Assembly (NCBI GenBank): GCA_022448005.1
Contig: JAKUTK010000051.1
Location: forward strand, 1-38,203
Direction: 5' to 3'
Source of the DNA: Pseudomonas sp.
Lineage (GTDB): Bacteria > Pseudomonadota > Gammaproteobacteria > Pseudomonadales > Pseudomonadaceae
Length of the DNA: 38,203 bases
The notes beneath the pieces are model-generated. The model made no database searches. It was not told the DNA's origin and was given only the letters and a program-made list of their open reading frames with translations. Below, piece after piece: positions 8,497 through 18,077 of this stretch. Numbering within the stretch: position 1 is the first letter of the stretch; each line of letters starts with the position of its first letter. The position numbers and the translations under genes are program-made.

Positions 8497-10560
8497 TTAG
8501 CCGGAAAAATTGAGTGAGCGCTTTCGCCGATGGGGCTCTGCAGGCTCGTTGCCGGGCTGCGCCTGCTCCAACAAGCTCCCCGCCTTGTCGCTATCCGTCT
8601 CGCCCGGCAGCACCGGCGGTTTGATCTTTATCCCTGCTCCCTTACCTGGCGCACCACCGGCGTTGATCTTGATCATCGGGCCGCTAACGGTGATGCCACC
8701 GGGGTCGAGCTTGATGAAACTGCCGCCAGCTTTGATCGTGAGTTCGATGCCGGCTTCGATGACCATCTTCTGGCCGGCTTTTAGGTGGATCTCGCGGCCG
8801 GCTTTGGTCAGTTGGGCGGTGCCGAGCGTGATGTGCTGGGCCTGGCCGATGGTGAGATGATCGTCGGGTTTGACTTCCACTTTGCGGTGGCCCGCGACGG
8901 TCTGGTGTTCTTCGGCCTTGAGTTCGGTGAAGCTGTTGGCCTCGACGGTATCGTGGCGTTCGTGGCCGACGCGGACCTTCTGGTCGTGCTCGATGTTCTC
9001 GTCCCAGTCGCGCTGGGCGTGGATATAGATCTGTTCGGCGCCTTTGCGGTCCTCGATGCGCAGTTCGTTATAGCCACCGCCGCGCGGGGTGCTTAGCGTC
9101 TTGAATACGCTGCGGGTCATGTCCGCAGGCAGGTCATAGGGCACTTGGTGTTCCGCGTGGTAGAGGCAACCGCTTACCAGTGGCTGGTCGGGGTCGCCTT
9201 CGAGGAAGGTGACCAGTACCTCCATGCCGATCCGTGGGATGGCGATACCGCCGTAACCATCGCCGGCCCAGCTTGAACTCACGCGCAGCCAGCAGCTGGT
9301 CTTGTCATCGGCCTGACCATCACGATCCCAGAAAAACTGGACCTTGATGCGTCCGTATTCATCACAATGGATTTCTTCATCGGCGGGCCCGGTGACCACA
9401 GCGGTCTGGCTGCCCAGCACGCGCGGTTTCGGATGGTGCAGGGGCGGGCGAAATGGAATGTCCCAGGGGGTGGCGGTAAAACGGTTGCGGTAGCCCTGCC
9501 TGAAATCATCTGCAGCGTGCTCCTTGTGAGCTGACGGGTTTGTCACCGACTCTTCCAGCACCTGCGGTTGCCTGCCCTCGTGATGTACCTCGGTGAACAA
9601 CCAGAGGTCGTTCCACTCCCGACGCGGGTGGTCGGATATTGCAAGCAGATGGCCGCTGACCAACCTGGGTTCGTCGCTGTTGCCTTCCGCCAGGCGATAG
9701 TCCGAGCGATGGCGCTCCAAGGCGCGTTGGGACAGGTGCTTGCCACGTGCGCGATCAGTGAAACGGCCAGGATAGTCGTAGTCTTCCAGATCCGGCTCTG
9801 ACGGGGTTTCGCTGTTGGCTGGCTGGCCCTTGTGGGTAGCACCCATGATCAGCCGCGGCTGCTCGAAGTCATAATCACGCCGGCTGACCCGACTGGTCCG
9901 GGTTTCCAGGCGGACGGCGAGGCGCTTGATCACCGGCTCGTCGGCGACCAGGCCGCTGTCCTGCAGGTAGGCGATGGGTTGGCCGAGGTTGGGAAAGCTG
10001 GTCTGGTCGTCGCCAAACACCAGCACGTGGCCGCGTTCATTGTGCTCGAAGTGATAGTGAATGCCTTCCTCTTCACACAGACGCTGGATGAAGTGCAGGT
10101 CGGTCTCGTCGTACTGGGTGCAATAGTCACGTTCCGGATAGACCACCGGGCCGAGCTGAAATCGATAGGCGTCCGCTTGTATGCCGTGACCCTCGAGCAC
10201 CTGAGCGATGATTTGCGGGACGGTCTGGTGTTGAAAGATGCGCTGATCGGTGCGGTGCGCCAGGTAGGCTAGCTGCGGAACGATGGCCAGCTGGTAGCGT
10301 GTCAGGCGCTTGCCGGACTCGCCCTGGGCGACGCGGTAGACCAACCCATGAATGCCATTGCCTGCCGGCGAGAGCGCAAGGAAGGCTGGCTGATGCAGCA
10401 AACTTTGCAGATCCAGGTCGGGGCGCTCGCTGACCAGCTCAAGGTCGAAGCGGTAGGGCTGGCTGATGGCCTCGCGACCGCTGAAGGCAAGTACCTGAAG
10501 GTCATGCTCGATGCCTTCGATGGTGAGGGTGAAGTGGGTGTCATTGGCCGCGTTGAACAT
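8497..10560 (-). CDS. tssI: T6SS spike protein VgrG (copy A)
   Basis: A 687-residue VgrG forming the trimeric needle tip that carries effectors across target membranes. The N-terminal gp27-like part starts with the family-typical NDTHFTLTIEGIEHDLQVL. The gp5/OB-fold region contains KVQFFWDRDGQ and CWLRVSSSWAG, followed by the DUF2345-type beta-helix with IEAGIELTIKAGGSFIKLDPGGI. A short, polar, proline- and arginine-rich tail follows the beta-helix and differs from copy B. The ATG at 10560 has an AAGGAAG ribosome binding site. It starts 20 nt after the kinase gene and precedes the peptidoglycan-hydrolase effector, so it is probably that effector's carrier. It is a paralogue of the VgrG at 24054-26129, with long stretches of near-identical DNA. 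Confidence 0.95.
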   Translation of the reverse strand: MFNAANDTHFTLTIEGIEHDLQVLAFSGREAISQPYRFDLELVSERPDLDLQSLLHQPAFLALSPAGNGIHGLVYRVAQGESGKRLTRYQLAIVPQLAYLAHRTDQRIFQHQTVPQIIAQVLEGHGIQADAYRFQLGPVVYPERDYCTQYDETDLHFIQRLCEEEGIHYHFEHNERGHVLVFGDDQTSFPNLGQPIAYLQDSGLVADEPVIKRLAVRLETRTSRVSRRDYDFEQPRLIMGATHKGQPANSETPSEPDLEDYDYPGRFTDRARGKHLSQRALERHRSDYRLAEGNSDEPRLVSGHLLAISDHPRREWNDLWLFTEVHHEGRQPQVLEESVTNPSAHKEHAADDFRQGYRNRFTATPWDIPFRPPLHHPKPRVLGSQTAVVTGPADEEIHCDEYGRIKVQFFWDRDGQADDKTSCWLRVSSSWAGDGYGGIAIPRIGMEVLVTFLEGDPDQPLVSGCLYHAEHQVPYDLPADMTRSVFKTLSTPRGGGYNELRIEDRKGAEQIYIHAQRDWDENIEHDQKVRVGHERHDTVEANSFTELKAEEHQTVAGHRKVEVKPDDHLTIGQAQHITLGTAQLTKAGREIHLKAGQKMVIEAGIELTIKAGGSFIKLDPGGITVSGPMIKINAGGAPGKGAGIKIKPPVLPGETDSDKAGSLLEQAQPGNEPAEPHRRKRSLNFSG

Positions 10561-10580
10561 GGCGCTTCCTTGTTCTCAGA

Positions 10581-11570
10581 TCATCCATGGGTGCGCCCGA
10601 ACCAGCGCTGCAGACGGCTGGGTGCGGGGCGGCGGAATACATCCAGCAGTTGGGTCAAGCTCGCTGTGCGCTGATCAACGTCAAATGCCAGCGCCGCTCG
10701 CAGAGTAGGCCAGCCCTGGGTGAGGTTCGGAGGGCATACCAATTCCTTGTCGAGCTCCATTGCTTTTGCCTGCTTGGCGCTTAGTCGCCTGAACGGGTGG
10801 CTGCCGCTGGCCAGCTCATAAAGCAGACAACCGAGTGCGTACACATCGCTTGCTTGTGATGGCTCCGCGCCGCTCAGAAGTTCAGGGGCTGCGTAACGCG
10901 TGGTCCAGGCCTTGAATCGGTTGCGGGACAAGCGAGGTAGGTTCTTCAGCACGCCTTCGAGCGGCTGTCCAAGCCCGTAGTCGAACAAGCGCAGACCATC
11001 CTCCGCCAGTATTACGTTGCTTGGTTTGATGTCACCGTGAATGACGCCGCGGCTGTGGGAGTAAGCCAGCGCTTCGATCAATGGCACAGCGATTTCGCGC
11101 AGCTCTTCCCAGGCGAGGCCTTCGGAACGTTCGCTGAGCAACTGGTCAAGCGTCGGCCCCTTAAGCAGTTCGAGGGTGATGAAGGCGCGCTGGCTGGTGA
11201 CGTCCACGTCAAAACCGAACAACCGCACAACGTGGCGATGACTTAAGCGTGCGGTCAGCGCGAACTCGGTATAGAGCAGCGCGTGGGCATCGGGATACTC
11301 GCTGAACTCATCGCTCAGGGTTTTGAGTGCGATGTAGGGCTCCGGGTCGCCAAACTGCTCACGCAGGAGGTCCCGAGCACGGTACACGGCGCCCATGCCA
11401 CCGACGCCAAGCAGCCGTTCGATCAGGTAGCGCCCCGTCAAGACTTCAGGCAAATCGCTTGCGGTAATGGCGGCGGCCGATGTGGCCAGGCTCGCTGGCG
11501 TGGCGGCCGAGGCCGCGAAGGCGAAATAGGTGAGGTCTGATACCGGCTCTGCACGCTGGGGCTCGCTCAT
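10581..11570 (-). CDS. stk1: T6SS-associated serine/threonine protein kinase (Stk1-like)
   Basis: A cytoplasmic Hanks-type kinase of 329 residues. An Ala/Ser-rich N-terminal segment precedes the catalytic domain. Visible elements are the glycine-rich loop GVGGMGAVY (55-63), Lys83, Glu102, the catalytic loop HGDIKPSN (178-185, Asp180) and DYG (197-199) in place of DFG. HGD instead of HRD makes it a non-RD kinase. I see no transmembrane helix or sensor domain, unlike PpkA of the H1 system. The start ATG at 11570 overlaps the phosphatase stop codon as ATGA; longer upstream starts would overlap the phosphatase gene. With the phosphatase and FHA protein it forms the threonine-phosphorylation module that controls T6SS assembly. 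The position after icmF and stp1 corresponds to Stk1 of the P. aeruginosa H2 cluster. Confidence 0.9.
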   Translation of the reverse strand: MSEPQRAEPVSDLTYFAFAASAATPASLATSAAAITASDLPEVLTGRYLIERLLGVGGMGAVYRARDLLREQFGDPEPYIALKTLSDEFSEYPDAHALLYTEFALTARLSHRHVVRLFGFDVDVTSQRAFITLELLKGPTLDQLLSERSEGLAWEELREIAVPLIEALAYSHSRGVIHGDIKPSNVILAEDGLRLFDYGLGQPLEGVLKNLPRLSRNRFKAWTTRYAAPELLSGAEPSQASDVYALGCLLYELASGSHPFRRLSAKQAKAMELDKELVCPPNLTQGWPTLRAALAFDVDQRTASLTQLLDVFRRPAPSRLQRWFGRTHG

Positions 11571-12304
11571 AGGCGGATCACCACAGCGCTCAGGTTGTCT
11601 CGACACGGGCCGTCCATAGCCTCGTCAAACAGCCGCTGCAGGGCCAGGCTCGTTGACGGCGCGTTGAGCGCTGCTCCCAGGCTGTCCGGCGACAGGCTTT
11701 GGTAGAGCCCGTCGCTGCACAGCAGCAGGGTATCGCCTGGATATACATCGAACTCGAGGATATCCAACGTCAATTGTTCGCTGGCACCGATGGCGCGGGT
11801 AAGGGCGTGCGCTGCAGGGTGGCGCGCGGCTTCCTGTGGGCTCAGGCTCTGCTCATCGATCAACAGTTGCAGCAGCGAGTGGTCGCGCGAGAGCTGATAG
11901 AGCCGCCCGCGGCGCCAGAGGTAGCAGCGGCTGTCGCCAGCCCAGGCGCAGGCGGCGCGATCGGCCTCCATCAGCAGCGCGACCACGGTGCTGCCAATTA
12001 CGGGGTCGGGGCGGTCAGCCGTGACTGTCAGTTCCTGTCCCAGCCTGCGGTTAAGGTCATGCAGGCAGCGGCGCAAGCTGACCAGGCGCTCGGACATATT
12101 GCCCTCAGGCAACACGGCGAGCTGCTCGACGATGAGACGGCTGGCCAGCGCGCCGTTGTGGTGGCCACCCATCCCATCGGCCACCACCCATAGGCCCTTC
12201 TCGGGTAGGTCGAGAAAGGCATCTTCATTGCGCGCGCGAACTTTACCCGTATCGGTCCGAGCGGCGCTGCGCCAGCTGTAAGCCAGGCTTGCGGTGGCTG
12301 ACAT
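11567..12304 (-). CDS. stp1: PP2C-type serine/threonine phosphatase (Stp1/PppA-like)
   Basis: A metal-dependent PP2C phosphatase of 245 residues, expected to reverse kinase-driven phosphorylation of the FHA protein. The PP2C motifs appear in order: RARNEDAF near the N-terminus, VVADGMGGH, WAGDSRCYLWRRG, LLLCSDGLYQ and DNLSAVVI at the C-terminus. The metal-binding aspartates of these motifs are intact. The ATG at 12304 overlaps the tssM stop codon as TGATG, and its own stop overlaps the kinase start as ATGA, so tssM, phosphatase and kinase are probably translationally coupled. A GTG one codon upstream is an alternative start. Confidence 0.93.
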   Translation of the reverse strand: MSATASLAYSWRSAARTDTGKVRARNEDAFLDLPEKGLWVVADGMGGHHNGALASRLIVEQLAVLPEGNMSERLVSLRRCLHDLNRRLGQELTVTADRPDPVIGSTVVALLMEADRAACAWAGDSRCYLWRRGRLYQLSRDHSLLQLLIDEQSLSPQEAARHPAAHALTRAIGASEQLTLDILEFDVYPGDTLLLCSDGLYQSLSPDSLGAALNAPSTSLALQRLFDEAMDGPCRDNLSAVVIRL

Positions 12305-15300
12305 CACAGCGTTGCCGGAAGCTTGAAATCACGCAGCAGGGCGATGTCGAACGGGTTCGGCGAGCGCTGGCTGTGTAGCAGGTAGTTGGCGTTGCGGCCC
12401 CCCAGGTTGGCCTTGAGCATGAGCACGTCGCGACCGCTGTGGTAGTCGACCTGCATCAGGTCCAGCAGACGGAACAGCGACCAGGGGCCGGTGTTCTTCT
12501 CGATGCCGACACGACGTCCGCCAAGTTCCTCGACCACCAGACTGGTGCGGCCGTCCTCTGCGTCGGTTGGCCAGCTGAAGGCTGTCTGCATGATCGGACC
12601 GTGACGGTATTCCATCTGTTGATTACCGAAGCGGAAGTCGGCGCGACCGAGGCTCGAATCTAACGAGTAAGGCTCGAGTTTGAAACGTATCTGCGGCTCG
12701 TTCGGGTTTTCGGCAAAGAAACTGCGGCGGATGGTTTGCGCATTACTCATTTGCGACAGGAATTCGCGTGACAGGGGCAAGCCTCGGCCGTCGACTCGAC
12801 GAAGCTGATAGTGGCCAGCGCTCCCGCTGACGAACGCCTTCAGGTAGCGATCAAAGAACCCGTCAGCAACGCCTTGCGCCTTGAAGAACTCCCGGAAGTC
12901 AGCAATGGCGACATCGCTCTCGCTGTGTGCGCTGAACGGATAGCGCTTGCGTAGCGACCCTTTGTAGACCGCGTAGAGCTCGCTCTGGTAGCGCTGGTTG
13001 AGGTAGTGATAGGCATCGTTTAGAACAAGCGTCCAGCTGTCTTTGGCGAGCAGGCCAAGCCAGTTGCCGATTGGTTGTGGAAGCCTAGCTGCGCTGGCCC
13101 GCAACTGGTTGATGGCATCACGTTGCCCTCCCATGCGCGCCTTGGCGAGTTCGAATGCCGCCTGATCAGGCGCGCTGGCGTGGGTCAGGCTAGCCAGTTG
13201 CAATTGAAGAGCGTCGAGGGCCTGCAGGGTTGGGACCAGCTCGGCGCTGGCGCCTGCGTTTTCATCAAGCAGACGATGTAGCGGTTCGAAGCGGCGCTCG
13301 AGTGTTTTGCGCGCCGTATCAGGCAGGTTCTTTGCTAATGCTGCCTGTGCTTGCTCTGCAGCGGCCGAAGCCAGCTTGGCCGCCTTGCCGAGCTTGCCGT
13401 TGGCTTCCTTGAGGGTGAGGGCATCGGCCGCCTCCGTGGCATCGCCAGCGGCATCGGCTACGCCGGCGAATCGGGTGTTGTCTCGAACTTCGACGAGCAA
13501 TTGCAACAGCGGTGAGTTGGCGGCAGACAGTCCGCTAAGCAATACGGAGCCCTGGCCGGCACTAACGATAGGCTCCAGTGCCAGCTGAGCTACCGCTTCG
13601 CTCCAATAGTTGGCGTAGTCACGGAAATAGAGCTGCTCCATCTCGACCATCAGCCGTCCAAGATCTTTCAGACTCAAGCTGTCGCCTTCGCCGAGCACCC
13701 AGTTGTCGCGGAGGATCTCGCGTACCAACTCGCTGCCTTGGGCGAGATAAAACTTCTGATAACCCTGCTGGGTATAAAAGCCAGGAATTGTGTAGTCGCT
13801 GCCGCTGAACAATGCCCCCTGCGGGCCGAGACGCTGGCTGAACCGGTAGTCAGGCAAGCTGCGAGCCTGATCGCGCAACATGCGATAGACGACGTTGGCT
13901 AGCGACTCGCTGCGCAGCACCTGACGTGCCTCGGTAACGAGCTGGTCGTTAAGCGCATAAGGAGCGAATCCGTCATTGAGTAGCCGCTCGAAATGGGTGT
14001 TGAGACCGTTCTGCGCGACGGAGTTACCGGCGTAGCGCAGCGACCAGTCGGCGGCGACCCAGTCCTTGAGGAAGCCGTCGTCGCGGCGTTCTTCCAGGTT
14101 GAGCATCAGGTAGGCGCGCAGGCTGCCAAGCAGTCGCTCTCGATCAGTAAGATTGGCGCGGATTTGGGCTTCGAGCTGACGCGCAACTCGAGGCAGTAGC
14201 AGGGTTTCCAGCTCACGGCGGTAGGCCTGATGGACGGAGGGATCTACCTCCTCACCTTGATAAAGCCCGCCGCGCTGCAGGTAGGACATTTCAGCCTTAT
14301 CCGGGAACACCTGGGCGGCCGCATAGCTGGTATCCAGCGCCTTGAGCGTACGCAATGCATCGTCTTGAGGCGCGATTTCCTGGATCTCCCGACCCAGCTG
14401 GTCAGCGAGGTTGCGCAGCTGCTCGAGTCGTTCGTGATTGCCGGAGAAACCGTTTGCCCAGAGCGCACCAAACAGCGCCAGGCAGGCGAAGCTTGCGGCG
14501 TAGAGGGCGCGCTGGCCCCAGTCGATGCGGCGTACTTCCTTCTGATCCAAGCCGGCCAGGTCCGCCTCGGGGAAAATCACGCGGCTTAGCAGGTGATTAA
14601 TGAAGCGCGCCCGACCGCTACGGAACGTCGGCAATGTACTGCTCGACAAGCCGAGGTTGCGTCCGATGCCGCTGGTGAGCGGGTCGAGTTCACCTTGCAG
14701 CTGCGGTGCGCTGGTCAAGTAGAACCCGCGCAGTTGGCTGGCACGCTGGTAGCGGTTGCCGGAGAAGGCCAGCTCGACGAACAGGCACAAACGTTCGCCA
14801 ATTTGGCCAAGCTGATGTGGGAAATCGAGGATGCGACCCCGGCGCTGGGTGTCGCGCTCCTGGTGCATGCGCAGGATGACCTGGCTGTTGAGTCGGCGCA
14901 GCAGTTCCTCGAACTCGCCCCGGACTGCATTGACGTCGGTGCCGTCCTGTTCCTTGCGGAAGCTGGCACCCAGCACCTGATCGCTTTCCTCGCGCGAGAG
15001 CTGATCAAAGAACTCGTCGAAGCCAAGCACTTTGTCCGCTTTGCTCAGTACCAGATAAACCGGCACGTCGGCGCCAAGGCGCTGGTGGATTTCGTGCAGG
15101 CGCTGACGGCTCTGGCGCGCCAGCGTTTCGAGCTCCAGTTCGCTCGAGTGCAGCAACTGCTCGATCGGAATGTTGATCAGCACGCCATTGAGTGGCCTTG
15201 CACGGCGACGGCGCAACAAGCCGAGCAATGTATCCCAGGCATTGCCGTCGACCGCCGAGTCCGGCTGAGTCAGGTAGCGGCCAGCGGTATCGATCAGCAC

Positions 15301-15849
15301 GGCGTGGTCGGCGAAATACCAGTCAGCGTAACGGGTGCCTGAGACATCCTTGGTCAGACGCTGGTTTTCACCGCGGTTGAGTGGGAAGTCGAGGCCGGAA
15401 AAGTCCAGCAGCGAGGTTTTGCCACTGCCCTGAGGGCCGAGCAACAGGTACCAGGGCAGGTCGTTGCGCCACCTCTCGCTGCGCCCGCGGTACAGGCTCG
15501 AACTCTTGAGCGTGCGCACGGCGTCGCGGTAGCGCTGGCTCAGGATGCCTTGTTCCTCGCTGACCAAGCCCTCACGCCGAAGTCGCTCCTGCATTTCTTC
15601 GTCGCTGGCTTCGGCCTGTTTGCGGCGGGTGCTACGCCAGCTGGCGAACACGATGAATAGACCCCAGACCAAGCACAGGCCGGCAATGGTCAGCAGGCGG
15701 CTGGTCGAGGGCTCCCAAAATTTGTAGTCATCCACCGCCAGTAGCGGTCCGACGAACCACACCAGCAGGGCCAGGGCCAGCAAGACGCATAGGCTCCATA
15801 CCCAGGTCTTGCGGAAAAACGCGGCAAGCTTGCCGAAAAAAACCTTCAT
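12304..15849 (-). CDS. tssM: T6SS inner-membrane protein TssM (IcmF)
   Basis: A 1181-residue inner-membrane protein that joins TssL and the outer-membrane lipoprotein TssJ to make the trans-envelope complex. Two N-terminal transmembrane helices (about 15-38 and 49-69) precede a cytoplasmic NTPase-like domain with Walker A GPQGSGKTS (138-146) and a DTAGRYL motif. A third helix lies in ALYAASFACLALFGALWA, before the long periplasmic part. The length fits the family. The intact Walker A places it among the IcmF proteins that may bind nucleotide. The ATG at 15849 has an AAGGAC ribosome binding site; the gene starts 15 nt after tssL and ends in a TGATG overlap with the phosphatase gene. Confidence 0.97.
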   Translation of the reverse strand: MKVFFGKLAAFFRKTWVWSLCVLLALALLVWFVGPLLAVDDYKFWEPSTSRLLTIAGLCLVWGLFIVFASWRSTRRKQAEASDEEMQERLRREGLVSEEQGILSQRYRDAVRTLKSSSLYRGRSERWRNDLPWYLLLGPQGSGKTSLLDFSGLDFPLNRGENQRLTKDVSGTRYADWYFADHAVLIDTAGRYLTQPDSAVDGNAWDTLLGLLRRRRARPLNGVLINIPIEQLLHSSELELETLARQSRQRLHEIHQRLGADVPVYLVLSKADKVLGFDEFFDQLSREESDQVLGASFRKEQDGTDVNAVRGEFEELLRRLNSQVILRMHQERDTQRRGRILDFPHQLGQIGERLCLFVELAFSGNRYQRASQLRGFYLTSAPQLQGELDPLTSGIGRNLGLSSSTLPTFRSGRARFINHLLSRVIFPEADLAGLDQKEVRRIDWGQRALYAASFACLALFGALWANGFSGNHERLEQLRNLADQLGREIQEIAPQDDALRTLKALDTSYAAAQVFPDKAEMSYLQRGGLYQGEEVDPSVHQAYRRELETLLLPRVARQLEAQIRANLTDRERLLGSLRAYLMLNLEERRDDGFLKDWVAADWSLRYAGNSVAQNGLNTHFERLLNDGFAPYALNDQLVTEARQVLRSESLANVVYRMLRDQARSLPDYRFSQRLGPQGALFSGSDYTIPGFYTQQGYQKFYLAQGSELVREILRDNWVLGEGDSLSLKDLGRLMVEMEQLYFRDYANYWSEAVAQLALEPIVSAGQGSVLLSGLSAANSPLLQLLVEVRDNTRFAGVADAAGDATEAADALTLKEANGKLGKAAKLASAAAEQAQAALAKNLPDTARKTLERRFEPLHRLLDENAGASAELVPTLQALDALQLQLASLTHASAPDQAAFELAKARMGGQRDAINQLRASAARLPQPIGNWLGLLAKDSWTLVLNDAYHYLNQRYQSELYAVYKGSLRKRYPFSAHSESDVAIADFREFFKAQGVADGFFDRYLKAFVSGSAGHYQLRRVDGRGLPLSREFLSQMSNAQTIRRSFFAENPNEPQIRFKLEPYSLDSSLGRADFRFGNQQMEYRHGPIMQTAFSWPTDAEDGRTSLVVEELGGRRVGIEKNTGPWSLFRLLDLMQVDYHSGRDVLMLKANLGGRNANYLLHSQRSPNPFDIALLRDFKLPATL

Positions 15850-15864
15850 GGCGTTACGTCCTTG

Positions 15865-16737
15865 TTACGGCTTGGGCTCGATCTGAATGGTTGGATCGAT
15901 GGATTGGTATGGTTGCAGGACCGTTTCGCGCTGCTCGCCCAGCACCCAGGCGAAACCGGCGTAAAGCATCCCCAGGCAGATCAGGGTGCACAGCGCGACC
16001 ATCCACCACGGCACGATGCGCACCAGGCGCCGGCGGGTATCCTTCAGACCCTGCCAGTGCGGCGAGACCTCGCGCGGTACGTCGCCGCGCAGTTGACGAA
16101 TCTGCCGGTAGAGGCTGTCTCGCACCGCTTCGAGTTCAAGCATGCCGCGCGGCATGACCCGGTACTTGCCCTCGAAGCCCAGCGACAGGCAGAGATACAT
16201 CAGCTCCAGCATCGGCAAGTGCTTGACCGGGTTGCGCGAGAGGCGCTCGAGCAGCTGGAAGAACTTCTCGCCGCCAAAAGTCTCGTTATGGAAGGAGGAC
16301 AGCAGACTCATCTGCGACCATTCACTTTCGTTGCCCCAAGGTGTGGTCACCACAGCCTCGTCGATTGCCGTGCATAACACGTAACGGGCGGCCATCACCT
16401 GGCTGCTTTCCGCACCATCGTGCAGGGCCCGGTGTTCGAACAGCTTGAGTTCGCCGGACAGGCGCTGGTTCAGCGCGAGCAGGTCTTCGCCTTCGTAGCT
16501 GTGCTTGAGCCGCACCACTTCCGAGAGCAGTGACGAGGCCGCCGCGACCAACGGGTTGAGGCTGATGTTGAAGGTTTCGGCCGGACGCAGCCGCGCTGCG
16601 TAGATCATCCGCTCTTCGAGCTGCTCGAATTTGGGTGGCGCGCTGAAGTCGGTCAGCGGGCTCTGTGCCGGGGCGTCGCCGTGGCGATTGAGGATGACTG
16701 TCTTGTCGTCCTGTGCGTAGTCCATTTCTCTGATCAT
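15865..16737 (-). CDS. tssL: T6SS inner-membrane protein TssL (DotU)
   Basis: A 290-residue DotU-family protein: a cytoplasmic helical domain of about 250 residues and one C-terminal transmembrane helix (WWMVALCTLICLGMLYAGF), ending with a short periplasmic tail. No OmpA-like peptidoglycan-binding domain is present. It pairs with TssM and contacts the baseplate through TssK. I chose the ATG at 16737, which lies 5 nt after the tssK stop and has AGGA upstream; a TTG at 16761 would extend it by eight residues and overlap tssK. Typical DotU features include the FFQLLERL and LYLCLSLGFEGKYR segments. Confidence 0.95.
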   Translation of the reverse strand: MIREMDYAQDDKTVILNRHGDAPAQSPLTDFSAPPKFEQLEERMIYAARLRPAETFNISLNPLVAAASSLLSEVVRLKHSYEGEDLLALNQRLSGELKLFEHRALHDGAESSQVMAARYVLCTAIDEAVVTTPWGNESEWSQMSLLSSFHNETFGGEKFFQLLERLSRNPVKHLPMLELMYLCLSLGFEGKYRVMPRGMLELEAVRDSLYRQIRQLRGDVPREVSPHWQGLKDTRRRLVRIVPWWMVALCTLICLGMLYAGFAWVLGEQRETVLQPYQSIDPTIQIEPKP

Positions 16738-16742
16738 GTCGG

Positions 16743-18074
16743 TCAGTTCCTGATCGCCCAAAATTTCAGCTCAAGGCCGGTGAATTCTCCGGACACGTGG
16801 AAGGCGAAGCCGCCGGAACGCTCCAGCTGCGCCAGTTCCTCGGAACTAAGTTCCAGCGCGAAATAGGTCTTGCCGGAATGAAATGGGATCTGCCGCGGCG
16901 CCACCGGCAGCGGTTTGACCTTGATCCCCGGCAGGTGAAGATTGACCAACTGGCGAATACGCTCCACCGGACCGACCTTGAGGTGAGCTGGCAAGCGCGT
17001 TCGCAACTCTTCGGAGTCACATTGGGCGCTGGCTGCGAGTACGAACGAGGCGCTGCCGAGCAGCTTGTGATCGTGCAGTGGCGAGACCTGGATGCCGTAC
17101 TGGCGCTGCTGCAGTAGCAGCTCGATGGCGTGCTGCTCGAGCACCATCGACAGCACCTGGCGAATCGCATCCATCAGCTTGCGGAACGACAGTCCTTGGT
17201 CGTTGTGCAGGTAGCGACCCTCCAGGCGAGGGCGCTTGGTCTCGCTGGAGAACGTCGCCAGTTCCCCAAGCAACCCCAGCAGCTCACGGTAGATGTGTTC
17301 GGGATGGATCCGGTCGATGCCCATGTAATGGCGTAGCACGGGTTCGTAGCGGTTGATCAGCTGCAGCATCATGAAATCACCGACTTCAGCGCCGCCTACT
17401 TTGCCGGTCGCGCGAATGCGCTCGGCCAGAATGTCGCCGCGATGCCCCAGCATGCTGATCACTTCCTTCAGGCACGACAGTAGATAGCTGGATGCCTGGA
17501 AGTCGATAAAGGTCGGTATGTACTCGGGGTCGAGGCTGATGACGCCATCCGGCGTGGTGTCGAGGATGTCGCAAAGCTTGAGTTTCACGTAAGCCTGATC
17601 GCTCTGCTGCTCACCCAGCAACAGCCGAAAGTCCGGTCGCCCAGTGCTGACCTGGCTGCTGCTGCTGTCGCCTGCGTTGGAGTCGGTGACCTCTTCGTCG
17701 AACGCGGTGTAGCGCGCCAGCACGTCCTTCTGTTCTGGACGGCGGCTCTCGATGTGATTGCCGGTCACCAGCGGTAACGCCAGGTACACAGGCGTATTGC
17801 CAGTGTTGGGCGGCACGTCCAGGGCCAGTGGCTCACGCTCGGCGCCAATCTCGAACAGGCTGCCATCAGGAAGTAGACCACTCGCCTGGCTAAGCACCAG
17901 CTTGCCCATGTTGAGGAACTGACGGTCGATCTCCAGCCCGAAGAAGCCCCAGGCGTAATGGCCTAACTTCTGTGTCCGCAGCTTGAGTTGCGCGTCGTAG
18001 TAGCGATCGCTTTGCTGGAAATGCTGTGGACGCAACAGCATGCCTTCCTGCCAGATGACTTTGTTCATGCTCAT
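16743..18074 (-). CDS. tssK: T6SS baseplate protein TssK
   Basis: A 443-residue protein that links the baseplate wedges to the TssL/TssM membrane complex. The N-terminus reads NKVIWQEGMLLRPQHFQQSDRYYD, a highly typical TssK start. The shoulder and neck regions follow, and the C-terminal head domain includes FALELSSEELAQL. Length is normal. The ATG at 18074 is preceded by AAGGGAGA, which lies within the end of tssJ; the gap to tssJ is only 3 nt. A second in-frame ATG lies two codons further in. Confidence 0.97.
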   Translation of the reverse strand: MSMNKVIWQEGMLLRPQHFQQSDRYYDAQLKLRTQKLGHYAWGFFGLEIDRQFLNMGKLVLSQASGLLPDGSLFEIGAEREPLALDVPPNTGNTPVYLALPLVTGNHIESRRPEQKDVLARYTAFDEEVTDSNAGDSSSSQVSTGRPDFRLLLGEQQSDQAYVKLKLCDILDTTPDGVISLDPEYIPTFIDFQASSYLLSCLKEVISMLGHRGDILAERIRATGKVGGAEVGDFMMLQLINRYEPVLRHYMGIDRIHPEHIYRELLGLLGELATFSSETKRPRLEGRYLHNDQGLSFRKLMDAIRQVLSMVLEQHAIELLLQQRQYGIQVSPLHDHKLLGSASFVLAASAQCDSEELRTRLPAHLKVGPVERIRQLVNLHLPGIKVKPLPVAPRQIPFHSGKTYFALELSSEELAQLERSGGFAFHVSGEFTGLELKFWAIRN

Positions 18075-18077
18075 CGA

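Noticed and set aside
14593..15342. Plus-strand open frame of 249 codons opposite tssM
   Set aside because: It lies fully within the tssM coding region on the opposite strand; high GC content makes such shadow frames common.
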